From positions 1-64,000 of the forward strand of contig JARKPU010000077.1 of assembly GCA_029975055.1 (NCBI GenBank): DNA of 64,000 nucleotides. The letters are read 5' to 3'. Positions within the stretch are counted from its first letter, which is position 1, and every line of letters begins with the position of its first letter. This DNA comes from Anaerolinea sp. Its GTDB lineage: Bacteria > Chloroflexota > Anaerolineae > Anaerolineales > Anaerolineaceae. The notes beneath the pieces were generated by a model that saw only the letters and a program-made list of their open reading frames with translations, was not told where the DNA came from and made no database searches. Of the stretch, positions 18,611 through 26,941 are shown one piece after another. A program made the position numbers and the translations under genes.

Positions 18611-19846
18611 ATGGCCGAAGAAAACATTGTCGTAGGGATCGATATCGGCACCACCAAGGTCTGCACCCTGGTCGCGCGGGTCGAAGGCAGCAACAACCTG
18701 CGCATCCTGGGCGTGGGCATCGAGCCTTCGCAGGGCATCCGCAAAGGGACGATCGTCGATATCCAGGCAGCCTCGCAGGCGATCGGGCGCTCCATCGAGA
18801 AGGCCGAGCGCACTTCGGGCATGGAAATCACCTCCGCGCTGGTCAGCCTGGCCGGCTCGCACGTTTCGTCGGTGAACAGCCGCGGCGTGGTGGGCATTTC
18901 GGGGCGCGTCATCGATCAAGAAGATGTCTTCCGCGCCCTCGACGCGGCCCAAGCGGTGGCGATTCCCCACAATCGCGAGATCATCCACGTCATCCAGCGC
19001 AATTTCGTCATCGACGGGCAGGATGGCATCCGCATGCCGGTGGGGATGCACGGCTACCGCCTGGAAGTGGAAGCACACATCATCACCGCCGCATCTTCCA
19101 CGGTGGAAAACCTGCGCCAGTGCGTGCAGGCTTCGGGCGTGCAGGTGCTCCAGTTCGTGCTCAACCCGCTGGCCTCGGCCGAGGTGGTGCTTTCTGAGAC
19201 CGAACGCCAGATGGGCGTGGTGGTCTGCGATATCGGCGGCGGGACGACCGACATGGCCATTTACATCGACGGCGACATCTGGCACACGATGGTGCTCGGC
19301 ATCGGCGGCAACCACATCACCTCCGATATCGCCCACGGGCTGCGCCTGTCGATCTCTCAAGCCGAGGAAGTGAAGAAGCAGTACGGGCATGCCATCCAGA
19401 GCGAAGTGGATGAGAACGAGACGTTTTCGACGCGCATCTTCGGCGAGGAGCGCCCGGTGGATATCCACCGCCGCGACCTGGCGATGATCATTGAGGCGCG
19501 CGTGGAGGAGATCTTCGACCTGGTCTTGCAGGAGATCAAGCGCTCCGGTTATGACGGCCTGCTCCCCGCGGGCATGGTCCTCACCGGCGGCGGGTCGCAG
19601 CTTTCAGGCATGCGCACCCTGGCCAGCGACGTGCTCGGCCTGCCGGTGCGCATCGCCAAGCCAGAAAACCTGATCGGCCTGACCGACCAGCTCAACTCGC
19701 CGGCCTATTCGACCAGCGTCGGGCTGCTCAATTGGGCCATGATGATGAGTGAGGCCGCCCCCGCAGCGGGACGGCGCGCCCACAAGAAAGGAGGATCCAG
19801 CTGGAGCGAGAGACTCACCTCATTCTTGAAACGCCTATTACCGTAA
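18611..19846 (+). CDS. ftsA: Cell division protein FtsA
   Basis: A 411-aa actin-fold ATPase that tethers FtsZ to the membrane. Phosphate 1 motif VVGIDIGTTKVCTLVA, the SHVSSVNSRGVVGISG start of the 1C domain, phosphate 2 CDIGGGTTDMAIY, and GMVLTGGGSQLSGM in the adenosine region are seen. The C-terminal amphipathic membrane-targeting helix is WSERLTSFLKRLLP. It is the standard partner upstream of ftsZ. Confidence 0.96.
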   Translation: MAEENIVVGIDIGTTKVCTLVARVEGSNNLRILGVGIEPSQGIRKGTIVDIQAASQAIGRSIEKAERTSGMEITSALVSLAGSHVSSVNSRGVVGISGRVIDQEDVFRALDAAQAVAIPHNREIIHVIQRNFVIDGQDGIRMPVGMHGYRLEVEAHIITAASSTVENLRQCVQASGVQVLQFVLNPLASAEVVLSETERQMGVVVCDIGGGTTDMAIYIDGDIWHTMVLGIGGNHITSDIAHGLRLSISQAEEVKKQYGHAIQSEVDENETFSTRIFGEERPVDIHRRDLAMIIEARVEEIFDLVLQEIKRSGYDGLLPAGMVLTGGGSQLSGMRTLASDVLGLPVRIAKPENLIGLTDQLNSPAYSTSVGLLNWAMMMSEAAPAAGRRAHKKGGSSWSERLTSFLKRLLP

Positions 19847-19865
19847 GATTGGTCAGGATTTTTAT

Positions 19866-19895
19866 TTGGTAAGAAAATCGGTTCTACTGTACAAT
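19866..19895 (+). promoter_or_regulatory. Candidate ftsZ-proximal promoter
   Basis: TTGGTA (19866-19871), an 18-bp spacer and TACAAT (19890-19895) in the AT-rich 66-bp gap between ftsA and ftsZ. It would start transcription just before the AGGAGG site and give a very short leader. It could raise ftsZ above the rest of the operon. Confidence 0.4.
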
Positions 19896-19912
19896 TTTCG
19901 AGGAGGCACACC

Positions 19913-21073
19913 ATGGACATGAACCAACCCGTTTCAGAGTCATTCGCCAGGATCAAGGTGATCGGCGTTGGCGGCGGCGGCTGCAACGCCGTCAACCGCA
20001 TGATCGACGAAGGGCTCCAGGGCATCGAATTCATCACCGTCAACACAGACGGGCAGGCGCTGCTGCTTTCCAAGGCAGATACGCGTGTGCGCATCGGCGA
20101 TAAGGTCACCCGCGGCCTCGGCGCCGGCGGCAACCCAGAGATGGGCCGCAAAGCCGCCGAGGAATCGGCAGAAGAACTGTACGAAGTTCTTAAAGGTAGC
20201 GACATGGTCTTCGTCACTTCCGGCATGGGCGGTGGCACCGGCACAGGCGCGGCCCCCATCGTGGCGCAGATCGCCAAAGAAGTCGGCGCGCTGACGATTG
20301 GCGTCGTCACCCGCCCCTTCACCTTCGAAGGAGCGCGCCGCGCCAAGGCCGCCGAAGAAGGCATCATGAAGCTCAAAGAGCATGCCGATACGCTCATCGT
20401 CATCCCCAACGACCGGCTGCTTCAGATGGTGGATAAGCGCGCCAGCCTGCAAGATGCCTTCCGCCTGGCCGATGACGTTCTGCGCCAGGGCATCCAGGGC
20501 ATCTCCGAGCTGATCACCGTCCCCGGGCTGATCAACCTCGACTTCGCCGACGTGCGCGCGATCATGTCGGAAGGCGGCGCGGCCCTGATGGCCGTCGGGC
20601 ATGCCAGCGGCGAGGAACGCGCCCGCGTGGCGGCCGAGATGGCAATCGCCAGCCACCTGCTCGACATCACCATCGACGGCGCGCGCGGCATCCTCTTCAA
20701 CGTCACCGGCGGCCCAAGCCTGACCCTCTTCGAGGTCAACCAGGCCGCGGCGATCATCAAAGAGACCGCCCACCCCGACGTCAACCTCATCTTCGGCGCG
20801 GTCATCGACCCGAAGATCGGCGACGAGATCCGCATCACCGTCATTGCCACGGGTTTCGATAGCAGCGGGGGCCGGCCAAGTGAACGGCCGATGAAGCTCG
20901 AGGATCTCCAGACCCCGCAACGCACCCGCCAGGCGTCTTCGGCAGCGCCCGCCGGCCTGCAGGAGCACGCCAGTGTTCCGCAGCAAGCTCAGCCATCTCA
21001 ACCCGAGTTTCAACGGGTGGTGAACACAGACGACTTCGATATTCCGGCCTTCCTGCGCAACCGCAAGCGCTAG
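19913..21073 (+). CDS. ftsZ: Cell division GTPase FtsZ
   Basis: A 386-aa tubulin homologue that forms the Z ring. GTP-binding motifs: KVIGVGGGGCNAVNRM, the signature GMGGGTGTGAAP (about residues 103-114) and the synergy aspartate region NLDFADVRAIM. After a short Gln/Pro-rich linker, the C-terminal peptide DDFDIPAFLRNRKR matches the conserved tail that binds FtsA. ATG at 19913 has a consensus AGGAGG site. Last gene of the dcw operon, followed by a terminator. Confidence 0.98.
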   Translation: MDMNQPVSESFARIKVIGVGGGGCNAVNRMIDEGLQGIEFITVNTDGQALLLSKADTRVRIGDKVTRGLGAGGNPEMGRKAAEESAEELYEVLKGSDMVFVTSGMGGGTGTGAAPIVAQIAKEVGALTIGVVTRPFTFEGARRAKAAEEGIMKLKEHADTLIVIPNDRLLQMVDKRASLQDAFRLADDVLRQGIQGISELITVPGLINLDFADVRAIMSEGGAALMAVGHASGEERARVAAEMAIASHLLDITIDGARGILFNVTGGPSLTLFEVNQAAAIIKETAHPDVNLIFGAVIDPKIGDEIRITVIATGFDSSGGRPSERPMKLEDLQTPQRTRQASSAAPAGLQEHASVPQQAQPSQPEFQRVVNTDDFDIPAFLRNRKR

Positions 21074-21144
21074 AGGCCTCACCGAACACAGGGGGCAGTA
21101 GAGACCGGTTCTGTTGGTGGCTCCTCTCAAGTTTTAGGGGTATA

Positions 21145-21178
21145 AGCGGGCAATGTGCCTTGCCCGCTATTTCCCTTT
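21145..21178 (+). terminator. Terminator of the dcw operon
   Basis: 9-bp stem AGCGGGCAA (21145-21153) with TTGCCCGCT (21160-21168), loop TGTGCC, then ATTTCCCTTT. It ends transcription after ftsZ. Confidence 0.75.
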
Positions 21179-21515
21179 AAGCAGCTTTTTCGTCAAATTC
21201 GAGGCTCTCCAGGCGGCCTTGTGCGGAGAAGATCGCCGCACAAAGGCCGGTTTCTTTAAGGTTGCGCCCTGGCGCCGTTCGTGATCGTTCCCGGTCCATT
21301 TCCGGCAGCCTTCCGCGTTCCCGATGATCTTTAAGAAATCGTTAACGAAAGCTCCGCCCTGCCCTCGCGGCGCTGTATATGTGGCGCTCCTGCGGCTGAG
21401 AACGTTGCCGGCCCTGCATGTAGCCTCCCCCGGGCTTGCTTTCTGCCCCATCCTGGCCGGCACAAGCGTTGTGATTGCATCTTCAAATTTTAAGATTAAC
21501 ATTTCTAAAATTCGC

Positions 21516-21544
21516 TTGAACCCATCGACCAAATGTGCTAGAAT
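21516..21544 (+). promoter_or_regulatory. Promoter of nrdR-nrdJ
   Basis: TTGAAC (21516-21521), a 17-bp spacer and TAGAAT (21539-21544), in an AT-rich stretch. Predicted start near 21551, giving a leader of about 95 nt. Confidence 0.75.
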
Positions 21545-21579
21545 ATCAGCGTATAGTACATATACGGGCTATCGTAGTA

Positions 21580-21611
21580 ACTACCACCATATATTGGGTG
21601 GTGGTTTTTTT
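21580..21611 (+). promoter_or_regulatory. Terminator-like hairpin overlapping an NrdR-box-like palindrome
   Basis: ACTACCACC (21580-21588) pairs with GGTGGTGGT (21597-21605) around the loop ATATATTG and is followed directly by seven T. The same bases contain CCACCATATATTGGGT (21584-21599), which resembles the NrdR box with its CWATATATWG core. A second short palindrome (GTATA...TATAC, 21551-21565) lies about 33 bp upstream, near the usual spacing of paired NrdR boxes. It could act as operator, attenuator or both. Confidence 0.5.
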
Positions 21612-21645
21612 CCCAGGAATGGATCCGCGCAATCAGGAGGAAACG

Positions 21646-22125
21646 ATGCGGTGTCCTTACTGCCAGAGCGACGATTCGAAAGTGCTGGATACCACCCACG
21701 ATGCGCGCGGGGTCGTCCGCCGGCGGCGAGAGTGTGTCGCTTGCCACCAGCGCTTCACCACCATTGAGCGACCGCTGCTGGCGATTCCGTTGATCATCAA
21801 GCGCGACGGCACCCGCGAGGAATTCGACCGCGAGAAACTCCTGCGCGGCATCCGCATCTCTTGCGCCAAACGCCCCGTGCCCGCCTCAGCCATCGACCGC
21901 CTGGTCGGCGAGATCGAAACCTCCCTCCAGCGCCTCGGGCGTTCCGAGGTCAGCTCGCGCGTGATCGGCGATATGGTCATTCAAGGCCTCAAGGAGCTCG
22001 ATCACATCGCGTACATCCGCTACGCCATCGTTTACCTGCAACTCGACGACTTGCGCGATCTGCGCAACGAGATCGACCGATTACTGACTGACGAGGAGAA
22101 CAGCAATGGCATCAAACGAGTTTAG
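21646..22125 (+). CDS. nrdR: Transcriptional repressor NrdR
   Basis: A 159-aa regulator of ribonucleotide reductase genes. A zinc ribbon (CPYC at 3-6 and CVAC at 30-33) includes the DNA-binding VRRRRECVACHQRFTT, followed by an ATP-cone domain (LIIKRDGTREEFDREKLLRGI) that senses ATP/dATP. ATG at 21646 follows AGGAGGAA (21635-21642). It overlaps nrdJ by 20 bp, so repressor and target are made from one transcript and autoregulation is likely. Confidence 0.96.
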   Translation: MRCPYCQSDDSKVLDTTHDARGVVRRRRECVACHQRFTTIERPLLAIPLIIKRDGTREEFDREKLLRGIRISCAKRPVPASAIDRLVGEIETSLQRLGRSEVSSRVIGDMVIQGLKELDHIAYIRYAIVYLQLDDLRDLRNEIDRLLTDEENSNGIKRV

Positions 22126-24751
22126 GGTTACCCATCGCAGCGAGCCGAAGTCAAACGGGCTCCTCCCCATCCCGCCGCTTCCAGCCGACCTTCCCGCCGT
22201 CGAGTTGACCGACAACGCGCGGCAGGTGCTCATCCGCCGCTACGTGCGCCGCGGCGAAGACGGCCGGCCGGCGGAGACGATCGAGGAGATGTTCTGGCGC
22301 GTGGCCTACAACATCGCCGCCGTCGAAACCACCTGGGGCAGCCGGGAGGTCTTATCGCGCGCACGCGAGTTCTATTACCTTTTAACTTCCAAGAAGTTTT
22401 TCCCCAATTCACCCACCTTCACTGGCGCCGGCACGCCCCTTGGGCAGCTGGCGGCCTGCTTCGTCCTCCCCATTGCAGACGACATGGGCCGCGACTCGGC
22501 CGGCATCTTCCAAACCCTGCGCGACGCGGCCCTCATCCAGCAGACGGGCGGCGGCAACGGCTTCTCCTTCTCGCGCCTGCGCCCGCACGGCGCGGTGGTG
22601 AAGACCTCGGCCGGCCAGGCCACCGGGCCGGTGGGCTTTTTGCGCGTGTATGACCACGCCTTCGGCGAGATCGCCCAGGGGGGCACCCGCCGCGGCGCCA
22701 ACATGGGCGTGCTGCGCGTGGATCACCCCGACGTGGAAGAGTTCATCACCTGCAAGACGGACGAGAACGCCATCACCAACTTCAACATCTCGGTCGGCAT
22801 CACCGACGCATTCATGCGCGCCGTGAAGGAAGACGCCGAATGGGAGCTGCGCTTCCCAGACGTCTCCCACCCGGCCTATAAGGGCTTCCGCGGCACGCTC
22901 GAGCAGGCCGAGGCTGCCGGGCTGCCCATCCGCACCTACCGGCGCGTCTCGGCCCGCGAGCTGTTCAGGAAGATCGTGAAACAGGCGCACCACAACGGCG
23001 AACCGGGCGTGCTCTTCCTCGATGCCGCCAACCGCTCGAACCCCGTCCCGCACCTCTACCCATTGGAAGCCACCAACCCGTGCGGTGAACAGTGGCTCGG
23101 CCCTTACGAAAATTGCTGCCTCGGCTCGGTCAACCTGGCCCAGCACCTTGGCCCCGATGGGACGGTCGATTGGGAAGGCCTGCGCCGCTCGGTGGTGCTC
23201 TCGACCATCTTCCTGGATGATGTCGTGGAGGCCAACGCTTATGTGCCCGCCGTCCCGCAGCTCAAAGAGGCCGCGCACCGCGCCCGGCGCATCGGGCTGG
23301 GCATCATGGGCCTGGCCGACCTGATGTACCACTGCGGCATCCGCTACGGCTCGGCCGAAGGACAGGAATTCGGCGCCCAGGTGATGGAGTTCGTGCGTTA
23401 CCACGCCATGCGCACCTCCATCGATCTGGCCGAACAGCGCGGGGCCTTCCCCGCCATCCAGGGCTCCATCTACGACCCCGCCGCGCTCTCCTGGAACCCC
23501 CCCGTCTCGATCGTCCCCTACACCCACGATTACGGCCGCCCCGCCGTGGATTGGGACGCCGTCGTGGACGGCATCCTTAAGCACGGCATCCGCAACGCCG
23601 CGCAGACCACCATCGCCCCCACCGGCACCATCGCCACCGTGGCGGGCTGCGAGGGCTACGGCTGCGAGCCGGTCTTCGCGCTGGCCTACATCCGCCACGT
23701 GAACGACAACGGCAAAGACCTGCAACTGCTCTATGCCTCGCCCGCCTTCGAGGATGCCTTGCAGAAAGCCGGCATCGCCGCCGAGGCGCGCGAAGAAATC
23801 CTCGCGCAAATCATGGCCGAGGGCACCTGCCAGAACATCTCCGCCCTGCCGCAGGAGATGCGCGATGTCTTCGTCGTCTCGGGCGATATCAGCGCCGAAG
23901 AACATGTGCGTATGCAGGCCGCGCTGCAGGCCTTCGTAGATAACAGCCTGTCGAAGACGGTCAACTTCCCGGCCGGCGCCACTGAAGAGGACGTGGCCAC
24001 CGCCTACATGCTGGCCTGGGAGCTGGGCTGCAAGGGCATCACCGTTTACGTCACCGGCTCGCGCGATAAAGTCGTGCTCGAGACGCACGCCACAGCCGGT
24101 AAGAAGCAGACCAAGGAAGAGGCCCCTGCCCCGCCCGCATCCATGCCCGCCGCCGAAGAGACCGGCCAGCTGGTGATGTGGCACGAGACAAAGAAACCCC
24201 GCCCGCAGGTGCTGCCCGGTTTCACCCTCACCATCGACACGCCCCTGGGAAAGACCTTCGTCACCATCAACGAAAACGGCGGCAACCAGCCCTTCGAGGT
24301 CTTCCTCAACTCGGCCAAGGCCGGCAGCGACACCGCCGCCGTCACCGAGGCGATTGCCCGGTTGATCAGCTACATCCTGCGCATGGCCTCGCCCATCGCG
24401 CCGGTGGAGCGCATGCGCGAGGTGGTGCGCCAGCTGGCGGGCATCGGCGGAGGGCGTTCGCTGGGCTTCGGGCCTAACCGCGTGCGCTCGCTGCCCGATG
24501 GCATCGGTCAGGTGCTGGACCGCTACCTGAGCATGTGGCAGGAGCGCCGCGAGGCAGCCGGGCAGCAGCCGCCCTCCACGCTGGGCAGCAACGGCAACGG
24601 GCATTCGGCGCCGCTTCTGGCGCAACCTGCCGCGGCTGCCGCCGCCTCGCCCGCCCGCTTCGGCGACCTGTGCCCCGAGTGCGGCGAAGCCAGCGTGGTC
24701 AACGAGGAGGGCTGCCGCAAGTGCTATTCCTGCGGCTTCAGCGAGTGCTAG
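22106..24751 (+). CDS. nrdJ: Adenosylcobalamin-dependent ribonucleotide reductase, class II
   Basis: An 881-aa vitamin-B12-dependent reductase that makes deoxynucleotides without oxygen. The catalytic barrel shows LAACFVLPI, GGGNGFSFSRLRP, the active-site NPCGEQWLGPYENCCLGSVNLA and TIAPTGTIATVAGCEGYGCEP. After about residue 690 comes a TSCPD-type domain (TLGKTFVTINENGGNQPFEVF), an Ala-rich linker and a C-terminal zinc-ribbon-like CPEC...CRKCYSCGFSEC. The last cysteines may also act in thioredoxin-linked re-reduction. No class I or III reductase is in the window. It overlaps nrdR by 20 bp; a GC-rich terminator follows. Confidence 0.95.
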   Translation: MASNEFRVTHRSEPKSNGLLPIPPLPADLPAVELTDNARQVLIRRYVRRGEDGRPAETIEEMFWRVAYNIAAVETTWGSREVLSRAREFYYLLTSKKFFPNSPTFTGAGTPLGQLAACFVLPIADDMGRDSAGIFQTLRDAALIQQTGGGNGFSFSRLRPHGAVVKTSAGQATGPVGFLRVYDHAFGEIAQGGTRRGANMGVLRVDHPDVEEFITCKTDENAITNFNISVGITDAFMRAVKEDAEWELRFPDVSHPAYKGFRGTLEQAEAAGLPIRTYRRVSARELFRKIVKQAHHNGEPGVLFLDAANRSNPVPHLYPLEATNPCGEQWLGPYENCCLGSVNLAQHLGPDGTVDWEGLRRSVVLSTIFLDDVVEANAYVPAVPQLKEAAHRARRIGLGIMGLADLMYHCGIRYGSAEGQEFGAQVMEFVRYHAMRTSIDLAEQRGAFPAIQGSIYDPAALSWNPPVSIVPYTHDYGRPAVDWDAVVDGILKHGIRNAAQTTIAPTGTIATVAGCEGYGCEPVFALAYIRHVNDNGKDLQLLYASPAFEDALQKAGIAAEAREEILAQIMAEGTCQNISALPQEMRDVFVVSGDISAEEHVRMQAALQAFVDNSLSKTVNFPAGATEEDVATAYMLAWELGCKGITVYVTGSRDKVVLETHATAGKKQTKEEAPAPPASMPAAEETGQLVMWHETKKPRPQVLPGFTLTIDTPLGKTFVTINENGGNQPFEVFLNSAKAGSDTAAVTEAIARLISYILRMASPIAPVERMREVVRQLAGIGGGRSLGFGPNRVRSLPDGIGQVLDRYLSMWQERREAAGQQPPSTLGSNGNGHSAPLLAQPAAAAAASPARFGDLCPECGEASVVNEEGCRKCYSCGFSEC

Positions 24752-24763
24752 AGAACGCGCAGG

Positions 24764-24792
24764 GTGCAGCCGCCGGATGGCGGCTGCACTTT
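24764..24792 (+). terminator. Terminator of nrdR-nrdJ
   Basis: 11-bp GC-rich stem GTGCAGCCGCC (24764-24774) with GGCGGCTGCAC (24779-24789), loop GGAT, then TTTGTC. Confidence 0.75.
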
Positions 24793-24816
24793 GTCATATA
24801 GATCATCTTCTCACAG

Positions 24817-24846
24817 AATTGCGGACGCCGAACGGCGTCCGCAATT
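24817..24846. repeat. Perfect 14-bp inverted repeat with a 2-bp centre
   Basis: AATTGCGGACGCCG (24817-24830) and CGGCGTCCGCAATT (24833-24846) are separated only by AA. No T-run follows on either strand. It lies 14 bp upstream of the -35 box of the lipoprotein gene and may be a regulator site or a folded RNA from read-through. Confidence 0.5.
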
Positions 24847-24859
24847 GGTCTTAAAAAGA

Positions 24860-24888
24860 TTGACTTTTTCCTTCCCTCCCTTTACAAT
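24860..24888 (+). promoter_or_regulatory. Promoter of the 577-aa lipoprotein gene
   Basis: TTGACT (24860-24865), a 17-bp spacer and TACAAT (24883-24888). Predicted leader of about 65 nt, AT-rich. Confidence 0.75.
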
Positions 24889-24959
24889 CTGGTTTATACT
24901 TTACAATTATCATATTATTTGTACAATTCCTCCCGGGGTGAATTACAAGAGAGGGAACA

Positions 24960-26693
24960 ATGAAGCCACGCTTTCCCCTTTCCATATTCGTCTTGATGCT
25001 TCTCCTATCGGCCTGCGGGCCAAAAACCGACTCCCCTTCCGCCCGGCCCGCCGGTCAGAAGGCGAAACTGGCCCAATTCCAGTATATCTTCTCGCCGCCC
25101 GATCAGCCAGCTTCGGCAGAGGTGGCGCTGGATGAAACCCGCGCGGCCGAGGCCGTCATCCCGCTGGAGGGCGGCACGCTCAGCGCCACCGGCGCGGATG
25201 GCACGCGCTACACCCTCCAGGTGCCCGCCGACGCGCTGCTCAACGAGACGAAAATCCGCCTCATCCCCGCCGCGGTGCAGGGCCTGCCGTTCGGCAGCGG
25301 GCAGACCTACGCCGCGCAGCTCGAACCGGAAGGGCTGGCCTTCAACAACTACGCTACCCTCACCGTCACCCCCGCGCAGGAAATCCCCATCAAGGAGCAG
25401 CTGTTCTTCGGTTACCAGGGCTCCGGCGCCGATGTGACCCTCGCCCCGCCCGTGAAAGACTCGAATGAAATCAAGATCCTGCTCCTGCACTTCAGCGGCT
25501 ACGGCGTGACAAAAGGCCTGCTGGCCGATGTCGAACCGGTGCGCGAACGGCTGGGGGGCAGCGCCGAGCGCCGCCTGCAGAGCCGCGTGGCCGAATACCT
25601 GACGGCCGAACGCACCCGCCAGCTGCTCGGCACGAGCGATGACAGCGGTCAATCGGACCTGGGAGAAGTGATGTCTGGTCTCTTTGAGCAGTATGAAAGA
25701 GAAGTCCTCCAGCCGCGCCTGGCTGCCGCCGGAGAAAGCTGCGCCGCCGGGCGCCTTGCCATCCAGACCCTGCTCGGCATAGAACGCCAGAAACAGCTCC
25801 TGGGCATCGAGAGCGCCCCGATGGATCAGTTCTCCGATCTGTTCGATACAGTCGGCCGGGTGTGCATCAAGGAAGAATATGAATTGTGCGCCCAGGAACA
25901 CATCATCCACCGCATGATCCCGGTCTGGCTTGGCTTCGAGCGGCAAATGCAGCTCCTCGGCGTTTCAAACAGCGCATTGAGTGAATATGCCAGGGCGATG
26001 ACCACCAAGTGCCTCACCTTCGAGCTGGTGTTCGAATCGCAGGCGAACTTCGACGCAGGCTACGGCGGGGGCTTTGATTCGAGCGTGAAAGCCAAAGTAC
26101 CTCTCCGCTTCCAGGCGGATGAAATCAAAATCCAGGGCCAGTCTGCACTGATCAACGAATCGTTCGAATTCAAGGAGCCCGGCTGCCAGGTGACCAATAA
26201 CCGGGGCGGCAGCAGCCTTTCCGCCGGCCCGCTGGTTTATGTGACCGATACGCATTCGGCCAGTGATTCGCTTGGTTACGTGCGCGATTTGAAGTTGAGC
26301 TTCTTCCCCGAGCGGACGAAGGAAAGCTTCATCATCACCTGCCCCGATGACCCGCCCTACGCCAGCCCCGAGATGGGCGCCTGGTGGAGCATCTTCCTCG
26401 TTCTGCACGCCGACGAGATCAATTACGGAAGCTCCGATTCAAGCTCCGCCGGTTCACAGCCGCCTATGCCCGAAATGCCCGACCTGGGGGCGCTGATGGC
26501 AAGCGCCGAGGCGGGGATCTCGCTGCCTGCGTTCCCGGTGCCCCCGATGCCGGCGGGAACCGGCTTCTTGATCACCGATTGGGAAATCCTCGGCGGTGAA
26601 TACTTTGCCAAGAAGGAATGGATCAAAGAAGACGCCGGGCTTGGCCTGGTCGAAGCCGGCACGCTCAAGCTCTATCACCGCCCCGAAAAGTAA
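24960..26693 (+). CDS. Large secreted lipoprotein, unknown function
   Basis: A 577-aa protein with a lipoprotein signal peptide (VLMLLLSACG; predicted lipidated Cys at about residue 19). Residues about 65-180 form a beta-rich module with GGTLSATGADGTRYTLQVPADALLNETKI, which resembles ZU5/carboxypeptidase-regulatory-like extracellular modules; this is a by-eye match. The middle contains two similar segments, IERQKQLLGIESAPMDQFSD and FERQMQLLGVSNSALSEYA, a diverged internal repeat, with paired cysteines (SCAAGR, RVCIKE, YELCAQ, TTKCLTF). The gene stands alone between its own promoter and terminator. Probably anchored on the outside of the cell. Confidence 0.8.
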   Translation: MKPRFPLSIFVLMLLLSACGPKTDSPSARPAGQKAKLAQFQYIFSPPDQPASAEVALDETRAAEAVIPLEGGTLSATGADGTRYTLQVPADALLNETKIRLIPAAVQGLPFGSGQTYAAQLEPEGLAFNNYATLTVTPAQEIPIKEQLFFGYQGSGADVTLAPPVKDSNEIKILLLHFSGYGVTKGLLADVEPVRERLGGSAERRLQSRVAEYLTAERTRQLLGTSDDSGQSDLGEVMSGLFEQYEREVLQPRLAAAGESCAAGRLAIQTLLGIERQKQLLGIESAPMDQFSDLFDTVGRVCIKEEYELCAQEHIIHRMIPVWLGFERQMQLLGVSNSALSEYARAMTTKCLTFELVFESQANFDAGYGGGFDSSVKAKVPLRFQADEIKIQGQSALINESFEFKEPGCQVTNNRGGSSLSAGPLVYVTDTHSASDSLGYVRDLKLSFFPERTKESFIITCPDDPPYASPEMGAWWSIFLVLHADEINYGSSDSSSAGSQPPMPEMPDLGALMASAEAGISLPAFPVPPMPAGTGFLITDWEILGGEYFAKKEWIKEDAGLGLVEAGTLKLYHRPEK

Positions 26694-26728
26694 CAGAACC
26701 TCGGAAAGCAACCCGGTTTCAAGCAAAT

Positions 26729-26763
26729 AAAGTGCGGTTGCCATCACACAGCCGCACTTTATC
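26729..26763 (+). terminator. Terminator after the lipoprotein gene
   Basis: AAAGTGCGG (26729-26737) pairs with CCGCACTTT (26752-26760), followed by ATCCTT. The stem starts with AAA and ends with TTT, so it may work in both directions. Confidence 0.65.
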
Positions 26764-26941
26764 CTTATGAAGCGCCTGGCCGGAACAGCAACTCATCGAG
26801 CGGCTTGCACAAGAGGTGCTTCGGCCCGTCTGGCTGCCCGCAGGATGAGGCTGGAGACGAAGGCTTGCGGCCCAATGAAACGCCCAATCGATGTTATGAT
26901 GATCCCAACCTTCGTCAATGCAAAGGAGACCCTTGAGTTCC

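Larger units (their letters stand above)
21074..21645. other. Intergenic region between ftsZ and nrdR
   Basis: 572 bp with no convincing gene. It holds the ftsZ terminator (21145-21178), a second hairpin (GGCCTTGTGCGG at 21215-21226 with CCGCACAAAGGCC at 21236-21248, followed by GGTTTCTTT), about 260 bp with no recognised feature, and the nrdR promoter and leader from 21516. An open minus-strand frame of 121 codons shows no start site or family resemblance and was not called. Confidence 0.7.

Noticed and set aside
21167..21532. 121-codon minus-strand frame between ftsZ and nrdR
   Set aside because: No ribosome-binding site, no family resemblance, overlaps the ftsZ terminator and nrdR promoter.
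22409..24625. 738-codon minus-strand frame over nrdJ
   Set aside because: Antisense shadow; the sense strand has all NrdJ motifs.
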